DNA from: Eutypella sp. D-1
Lineage: Eukaryota > Ascomycota > Sordariomycetes > Xylariales > Diatrypaceae
Assembly (NCBI GenBank): GCA_023313575.1
Contig: JAJTTP010000001.1
Location: 62,001-126,000, forward strand
Reading direction: 5' to 3'
DNA length: 64,000 bases
Shown in pieces: positions 57,267 through 64,000 of this stretch. Made by a program: the position numbers and the translations under genes. How positions within the stretch are numbered: position 1 is the first letter of the stretch; each line of letters begins with the position of its first letter. The notes under the pieces were generated by a model. It was given only the letters and a program-made list of their open reading frames with translations, was not told the origin of the DNA and ran no database searches.

Positions 57267-60200
57267 ATTTTTATTGTCTTTCTCTGGCGCGGCTTTTTGT
57301 GTTTATGCGACTGCACAGTAGAGTTTTTGGCTATATTCTGTGTAATATTTTGTATCGGGAATGATGGCCGTTTCCAGTGTTGAGAATGTTGAAACTGGAA
57401 GGAAACTGGGGAGAATGTAAGAATCAGATAATTAGGTACTTAGTAGCGATATGTATGTATCTCAGCTATGCACTTAAGGGGGCTTACACTTGGACCACTT
57501 TTTTCTCCTGAAGGTCATCCTATTCTGATACCTCCTATTCTATCTATATTTCCACCCGACTATCTGTCGGTTTAACCTTATAACACTCGGGATAATAACC
57601 ACAGTGCACTGGCGGCACCGTACGGCGCGGGGTTTATATTCTCAGATCCCTAACTTGAAATAGGGTCCTGTCCGATAGCTGCATGGTTCATCTCAACCCG
57701 AGCCCGATACACCCCGCGTGTTTTAGTCGCCCCAATGCAACTTTCCAGCAACTCATGAGTTGCATGGCTCACTCTATCATATCATAATCAGAAGCCGAGG
57801 TGAGGTGAATTTAGCTGTCAAAATTAGAAGATAAAACGCGTTGCTGTGGTGCTGGTCCGATCCCGAGTCCATTGCCACCCCTGGCCACCCCTGGCCACCG
57901 AGGCGTCTGTCATGAGGTGGAGCGAAATTGCGGTAGAGATGAACAACCCTCTTTTGTTACTCACGAGAGGCTGAGTTCTTAATTATGACCGTAAGACTGT
58001 TTTGTGTTACCAAGTACGTAATTATTCCAAGCGATGGCAGGTGGTCTCCTGGGGGCAATCCCGACTGTCGTATGCGGTTGATGCAACAGGTCGTGCTCTA
58101 GGCACCTGACCGCGCCCTTTCAAGATTCTGTCTGGCCTAGGCTAAGACCCCGGTACGCTGAGCCTGCCAACCAGAAACCGGGCATTTATAGTTACACGTC
58201 TCATGCTAGATAGGATAACAACAAACTATGACTCAGTAGGTGAAGCATGGTTACGAACAGCAATCAATGACTTGGTTGTGCAACAGGAATCGCTCGTCAT
58301 TGCTACGTTAGATACTTTTAGCTATTAGCCCTGGCATCCACCAGTGTAGGGAGGACAAAGACCGGGTTAGAGGGACAACGGTTTCTCCCAACTCCATTTT
58401 CCAATGTCCCCTGACTATTTCCACTCCAATATCACACCGCTCTACCTTATGCAACAAAATTTCTTCACCAGAGGGGCTGGCACGTTAAGGGAGATCTCCT
58501 AGACAGGTGTTTCTTTTGTTTAATACCAAGTTACTAGAACTATTTGCCGGGCCGTCGGCATAAACAGCTTTAATTAATACCAAAGCACTCATCAAAAAGT
58601 TGCAACGAAGCCGTCACCACTGGTCTTGATTTTAGATAACAAAGGGCGTAGAAGGGTAATTACTTAGATTGATCGCTGGCTAGCTAAAAGAGAGACTATC
58701 TAGATGGGAGTGATCCCATACCCTTTATATAGGAAAGAGGTCCTCACCACCTTGGGATCGGTCGCTAAGGTGGCCTTGGCGACGTTATCGCCACGTGACC
58801 GTCATCGTACTCTTTGACTAGGAATGAGAGGTGTGTAACAAAAGTAGCAACCGCCTTAAAATGAGTGATTCTGCGGAGTCGCGAATATCCATCCCCAAAC
58901 CAATAATAACAAGGCGATACTGGAAGAGAACGTCAAGCCGACAATATCGAATACCGCCCTTTTGACGTTCAGACATATGCTAGCGCTAGGGCTTGGTCAT
59001 CCTTCGGTCTCGCAAGTTGTCGCCGTAAAAGGAAAGTCATGGGTTTGGTGTCCAAGGTCCTGTAAGCCCCATCAGGCCTCATTTCCAGGGTTTGGGTTGG
59101 GGTTGTAGTTGTAACAGAAAGGTGGGACGGGAAGGCAGGTACTCTCTTCAACGGGATGTTCTGGGTGCGGGACAGCAGTCCGTTCATGGTCAAATGAGCT
59201 GCGCTCCGTGTGGTCACCGCCGGTGCATTTGCCTTCCTCTACCGAGTTAGGATTTACTTCTCTCTTCGAAAACGTCACGCAGCCACACAAAGTGCATTTT
59301 GTTTCTGTAACCCACCACTCGCACATGGTCGATTGATTAGAGCACAGTTGGCGTCAGTGAGAGGGCTGGGGTATTCGCTTGCTGTGTAATATTCGATTTA
59401 CTTTCGAAGTAAGAGCGTCGAAGTCGTAGAGCCGCGCTAAGTGGAGAGTTTTGTATAGCTGAAGAAGTTGTGATATCTCTTGAAGGAAATTTTGTTGGCT
59501 TTGTGAATTTTATTCTGCGATCCGCATACGGGTTCTCGAAGTTACCTTTATAGCTGGTGGCCTTGAGATTCTCTTTTATAATAATTCTCGTTTGCTAGGT
59601 AAAAGGAGTTTCTAATTATATTGCAGGTTGATCAAACGGGCCTGTGCGTTCCATATCGGTGATGACACCGTGCTACTTTGATGTTTGTATTTGAGCCGCA
59701 CCGACGGACGTGAGTGGAAGACTTGTTTCGAGGAGAGCTATCGGCTGGGTGCTACTGACATACGAATCAACGTGAATAGGCAAGGTGCTCCCGTGTCATT
59801 TCATGGTACTCAGCTACGTGTAACTCTCGATGTAAGCTGAGTACACTTGACTTTTACCGCCCTCTTCAAACTGCATTACAAACATGGCAAAGGATTCGGG
59901 GAAGAGTCCAAGCTTGGGTTGATACACCAGAAGTAGAAGGGAGTGGTAATTAACACACTGAGACTCGCTCACTTGAAGGGCACAGCGTCAAGTACTCTTC
60001 GAGGCTCCCAGTCGCCGCATCGGACGTTTAAATGTTTGATACAAACACGGTAAACCTTTCGTTCTTTGAAGCTAGTGACAAGAATTATATCATGACCGAG
60101 ATGAAGCTCGTAGGTTTATAATATGAATTGATTCTGATCCTTGATCGTTACACCACTCAGCTTTCAGCCACCACCGTGCTCATGCAATGAGCGCAGCCAA

Positions 60201-60553
60201 CTAGACAAGATAATACCTTACCAGGCCGTAGCCCCCAACATTGTAACAGTCAGTCAAGCTTGTCAAGACGAAGGTGTAGAGAGGTGTGTACGAGGCAATC
60301 AACATCTCGACTTGTATGTTACAGATTAGTCACCTGTAGAGGTTCTCCACTATATGTCCCGGGGGTCACATATACTGTAAGCACCAGTATGATTGCCACC
60401 ATTGCAATCATTCACCAATCCTTCGGCCCCGATGGTGCAACGGTATGGTGCAACCGTAACATTGTAGCCTGATGCAAGGCTATCGTATCGAGATCACGCT
60501 AAGTCCACATAGGAACGCAAACAGGTTGAAAGCGTTGAACCCTTTAATAGATC
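57267..60553. other. Gene-poor spacer
   Basis: 3.3 kb with many stops and no recognisable domain, apart from the small ORF at 59072-59326 listed separately. CCACCCCTGGCCACC is duplicated near 57880. Confidence 0.45.
59072..59326 (-). CDS. Possible tiny Cys-rich protein (doubtful)
   Basis: 84-codon ORF from ATG 59326. It starts MCEWWVTETKCTLCGCVTFS, with C-x2-C-G-C spacing like small zinc-binding fungal proteins, and a later Cys in GKCTGG. The C-terminus is Asn/Pro repeats from a GGGTTTGGGTTGGGG tract. No introns, signal peptide or clear promoter. It could be a chance ORF. Confidence 0.25.
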   Translation of the reverse strand: MCEWWVTETKCTLCGCVTFSKREVNPNSVEEGKCTGGDHTERSSFDHERTAVPHPEHPVEESTCLPVPPFCYNYNPNPNPGNEA

Positions 60554-62993
60554 TTAAATGACAATATCGGGTTTGCCACCGGGTAACATCATGCGGAATG
60601 ACCAGCCTTCCCATTCGTGAACCTCAACGGCGACACGACGTAACCACACAGTAGGAACAACTGGAAGCCAGAATTCGCATTTCTCGCTCCTCAGAATTTC
60701 CAAACCAGTTGCCCATGAGTGCCGACCACCATCTCTGTCCTTGGCCCACAGTTGCGCATGGGCGAGGGACAGGTATATCACCGCCGCCGTGAAACCAGCG
60801 CCAGACTTGAGAGTCTGCATCTGTTGAACTTCCCGAAGGGCATGTTTCCAGCGGGCTACTGCTTCCGTGTAGTCAGTCTGTATATGAGCTATGCGGGCCG
60901 TAGATATGAGCCTGCGCATGTGGAGTTGTTCGTCGTGGATATCATCGAGCGTCAGCGGTAAGGAATCTCCTAATTCTTTGAGCGTTGCTTCTGCAGCATC
61001 CATTCTTCCAAGGCCGGTGTTGGCTTCCACCGATGCCAGAAGTAGCCGTTGAAACCAGCGACGCGGGCGGTCGGACTCAGTGCTGCGATCGAGCTCCGGC
61101 TGCAGTATCTCCACAGCCTTAGCGCACTCTTGCATCTCGCAGTATATGTCGGCAAGCCGGCCGACTAGGAGACGGCGCGTATTCGGTCGTATCGGCTTCG
61201 TTGTGTCTAGGCATAGGAACTGTTCTAGGGAGGCCTTCGCAGCTCCGAAATCCCCGACAGATTGGAAGAACCGCGTTGCTGTACTTTGAAGTCGAAACGT
61301 AACCTCGATGTCAAGAGTCGACAATGGCTGCGTCACTTCCCATTGGTAAATGGATGATGGCACGTCGTTGTCGTGGCACTTGATCTTGTTCTCGATTTGA
61401 GAGATATGTAGGCGTCCCTGCAGTGCATGGTCTAGCCGAGTGGATGGCTTTGGACCTCGCCACATGAAGTCGCGGATTCGCGCTTCGGACTTGGCGAACT
61501 CTCCGCCAACACGATGAAGAATGCTCTGGAAGAGAACAACTGACGCGTGAAGGTAGTATGGCATCGACTTCCGTAACAACTTCCTAGCCTGTTCGGTGGC
61601 AGCTTGCCGCATAGGAATGAAGTCTCTCTCGCTGAAATAAAGCATCGCCTCTAGTACCTGGGTTTGCAGTGATACTGATATCTTGTAAGTACTTGCGGCC
61701 CACTCCAGGATTGACCAAACTGCTCTCTTCAGCGACCGTGACCTACCGGAGACGATGGTTAGTAATCATGGAAGGTGGACCGGGACCGGAAATCATACCA
61801 GTGTGTGTTGCCCTCGTAGCATGGCGGACAGGCGAAGCAGATAAGCTTCAAAACTGTACCCCCAAGGTCGTTCATGGTTTGAGGATGCAGGGAATTAAAG
61901 AAGAATGACTTCATGTCTGGTCGCAGGGACCAAGTAATGGTGCTATCATCCAGGGCGGATTTGGTTATGTATGAACTTTCCATAATCTGGCGGAATACGA
62001 TCTCATCAGATAATAGGCTGACAAGTTCAACAGGGAGCTCAAATTGGGAAGTGCTGATCGATTCCATTTCTCCCTCTTCATTCCATCGCCGCTGTGTGGA
62101 TCGGACAGCCTTAAGAAGCACATCGGGAATGTCAGAGCCACCAAGTGCATATAGCAAGAGTATCAGCTGGTCTGAGGGTGGAAGGAAGTCTCCATAACCA
62201 ACAGCAAGATTGTAGTACGACGAAGACAGCGACGAGTCTAGAAGCATACGTTAATCATACGTTAATCCCATAGATACAACATAATACATTCTGGACTTTA
62301 CTAACCACGAAGCTGGCATAAAACTAGACGCTGGACAAAGTCTGTAAGATGTTCGACCTTTGGACGGAGAGAAAGTAGATGACTAAAGACTTCCTCGTCT
62401 TCTAGATTCAAATATCTCTCATAACTGGGAAGCCTTAGTACCTTACACTTAACGCCCTCACACATGGACACATTTGCTTACGTTGAATGAGGTATATCCA
62501 GTGGAAGCCAACAGATAGCTCCGAGGCCGCCAAGCTTTCGGGCGATCTTGATATACTTCCTTCCCGCATTTCGAACCTCCGCATAATTTAGCGGTTCCGG
62601 GAACAGCTGGGCTATATGCTGTGGCACTGAGGCCTGCGCATCGAGTATTGACCTAAGAAATACTACAACACAGCCAAGCCGCCGCCTCAGTTCGATGTGG
62701 ACGCTGTTGATAGAGCCTACCCAAAACCTATCAACATTCTCTTTGAACGTGTCCCAGACCTGATCGACGGAGGAATGATCCACCGAGTCTATAGTTAGGA
62801 CTTTGTTTCTTCGCTCGTTCTTTGGTGTGATTTGGTATTGCACGCCGCGATAGAGCGACTTGGATGTCGTTAGAAGAAGGTGTATGTCTTTTAAATGGCG
62901 ATTTAGAGTAGGGATTAAATCTTGGGCTTGCGCGTCGTCGTAATTCTTGGTAAGTAGATGGACCGTACTGCAAAGACAGCACGTACTATCCAT
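60554..62993 (-). CDS. Helical-repeat (TPR-like) protein, possible STAND-type relative, four exons
   Basis: Exons on the minus strand: 62993-62482, 62424-62306, 62237-61799, 61742-60554; 752 aa. Introns are 56-68 bp with good donors (GTAAGC, GTTAGT, GTATGA) and keep frame. N-terminal MDSTCCLCSTVHLLTKNYDD is followed by a helical region. The middle LPPSDQLILLLYALGGSDIP resembles the winged-helix part after an NB-ARC/NACHT domain in fungal STAND proteins, and LKLICFACPPCYEGNTHW is a striking conserved-looking block. The C-terminal ~360 residues are TPR-like helices (e.g. RLLVGRLADIYCEMQECAKA, WFQRLLLASVEANTGLGRMD). No P-loop seen, so if it is a STAND derivative it has lost its ATPase. Exact family and role are unknown. 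Confidence 0.68.
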
Positions 62994-63407
62994 TGTGTGC
63001 AGGATGCAAGGGTTGCGAGATTATGCGCAGCTTTTATCTAGACATTTAAAAATAGGGGTTAAGATAATATGTTTTTGTGAATCTATCGTTTCATATGAAG
63101 GTGGTGCACAAGAGTAGAATCTTCGCTGGCCAGCCACATTCTGGATTGAATAATGTACTTACTTAGGTACTATAACAACCTTTCTGTATCACAGTGGTAC
63201 TTTAGGCTACTTAGTATACGATCTGCCGGAGCGTACGCTCTAAGTACTGTCAAGGTTAATTTATTTTGATATAGCGTCCATTACGATATGTAAACAATCA
63301 CTGTGGCTTTATTTTATGAGGCTACTTTTAGCCCTAACCATATCTAGCGCAAATAGGGAACGCCGGTTTGGCCTACTATCAAAACTAATGACTATCCTAC
63401 GAGTAAC
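62994..63407. other. Upstream region of the helical-repeat gene
   Basis: Intergenic sequence with no gene seen; contains TTAGGTACT motifs. Confidence 0.45.
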
Positions 63408-63451
63408 GATAACCAGACAGGGCCCGAATGATAACCAGACAGGGCCCTAAC
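63408..63451 (+). repeat. 22-bp tandem duplication
   Basis: GATAACCAGACAGGGCCC occurs twice, 22 bases apart, directly before the foldback element. Confidence 0.85.
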
Positions 63452-63452
63452 C

Positions 63453-64000
63453 GCATTTGTATGGATGCCCCACCCACCCATTTTGTATGGTCAGATTCTC
63501 CCCTTATATGCAAAACCACTAAATAGAATTTAAATAAAGCTATTCCTGAATACAAGTTTATATCAGTATATCGGGTTTTTTATAACGATAATTATTATAG
63601 CCCTATTTAAGCCTGCTTGTTATGGCTGTTATAGCTGCTATAAGTGCAATGGTTACAGTAGCTACAGTGGTTACAGTGGCTACAGTGGCTTAGTGGTTTA
63701 GTGGCTTAGTAGCTTAGTGGCTTAGTGGCCCAGTAGCTTAATAAATCTTTTTACCCACCCAACTATGGCCACTGTATCCACTGTAACCACTGTAGCTACT
63801 GTAACCACTAAGCCACTAAGCCATTAAGTTATTGCAGCCGTTATAGCTATTATAACCACGGTTGCCCGGGCGCAACCCTATTCGAATAGTAATAACCTAT
63901 ATTTTATTCGAAAAACCTAACATAGAAAATGTGATGGGCATACATGAAGTTGGAGGATCTGGCCATACAAAATAGGTGGGTGGAGTATCCATCCAAATGC
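63453..64000. mobile_element. Foldback MITE with ~49-bp terminal inverted repeats
   Basis: The left end 63453-63501 (starting GCATTTGTATGGATGC, with CCACCCACCCATTTTGTATGG) is the inverted complement of 63952-64000 with few mismatches. Inside, ~63610-63700 and ~63763-63862 form a second inverted pair rich in GGTTACAGTGGCTACAGTGG and GGCTTAGTGG units, so the element would fold into a long hairpin. No ORF: a non-autonomous DNA element of ~550 bp. The right end coincides with the window edge, so the true terminus and TSD cannot be checked. Confidence 0.75.

Noticed and set aside
1..64000. CRISPR array or prokaryotic defence system
   Set aside because: Eukaryotic window; tandem repeats present are micro/minisatellites without unique spacers.

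Overview
The window comes from a filamentous ascomycete (Pezizomycotina). The single-copy genes are fungal orthologues with short GT..AG introns and CTAAC/CTGAC-type branch sites. The first third is an AT-dominated block in which CpA/TpG are nearly absent and TpA is abundant, as expected from repeat-induced point mutation (RIP). I cannot name the species; a Sordariomycete would fit but is not shown.

Layout. (1) 1-21,650 is a RIP-degraded transposon graveyard with no intact gene. It holds an antisense Ty1/Copia remnant (~2.2-6.8 kb), a small TRIM-like LTR element inside it (3,085-4,005), a plus-strand Ty3/Gypsy chromovirus (6,770-20,674), and a second, minus-strand copy of the same family nested inside that one (8,143-14,996). 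Two solo LTRs with perfect 5-bp target duplications lie at 1,821-2,215 and 18,347-18,761. Base composition changes sharply at about 21,650. (2) 22,264-28,727 carries FIG4 (PI(3,5)P2 phosphatase) and TTI2 (TTT complex) in convergent orientation. (3) ~29,300-31,852 is a 2.5-kb block of bacterial (enterobacterial-looking) DNA, a hut-operon fragment: divergent hutC relic, a fully intact hutH (histidine ammonia-lyase, 517 aa, all key residues present), and a truncated, disrupted hutU start. (4) 32.6-36.5 kb has an ACS/Dal5-type MFS transporter and tRNA CCA-adding enzyme CCA1. (5) 36.5-41.9 kb is a gene-poor spacer. (6) 41.9-57.3 kb is a gene-rich stretch: a small Ser/Gly-rich protein, SYF1 (spliceosome), VMA8 (V-ATPase subunit D), a two-GRF-zinc-finger protein whose start codon seems to be created by splicing, a small secreted protein, a gene split by an in-frame TAG, an acidic-tailed hypothetical protein, and a U1A/U2B''-type snRNP protein. 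(7) 57.3-60.5 kb is a spacer with at most one tiny Cys-rich ORF. (8) 60.6-63.0 kb encodes a 752-aa helical-repeat protein, and the window ends in a foldback MITE (63,453-64,000).

Most genes are independent housekeeping functions (phosphoinositide turnover, PIKK assembly, tRNA maturation, splicing, vacuolar acidification) and do not form a pathway or a secondary-metabolite cluster. The most unusual feature is the bacterial hut block: the catalytic gene is uninterrupted while both flanking genes are broken. This suggests horizontal transfer with retention of HutH, although assembly contamination must be excluded. Exon coordinates were worked out by hand from splice signals and reading frame; no database search was possible.
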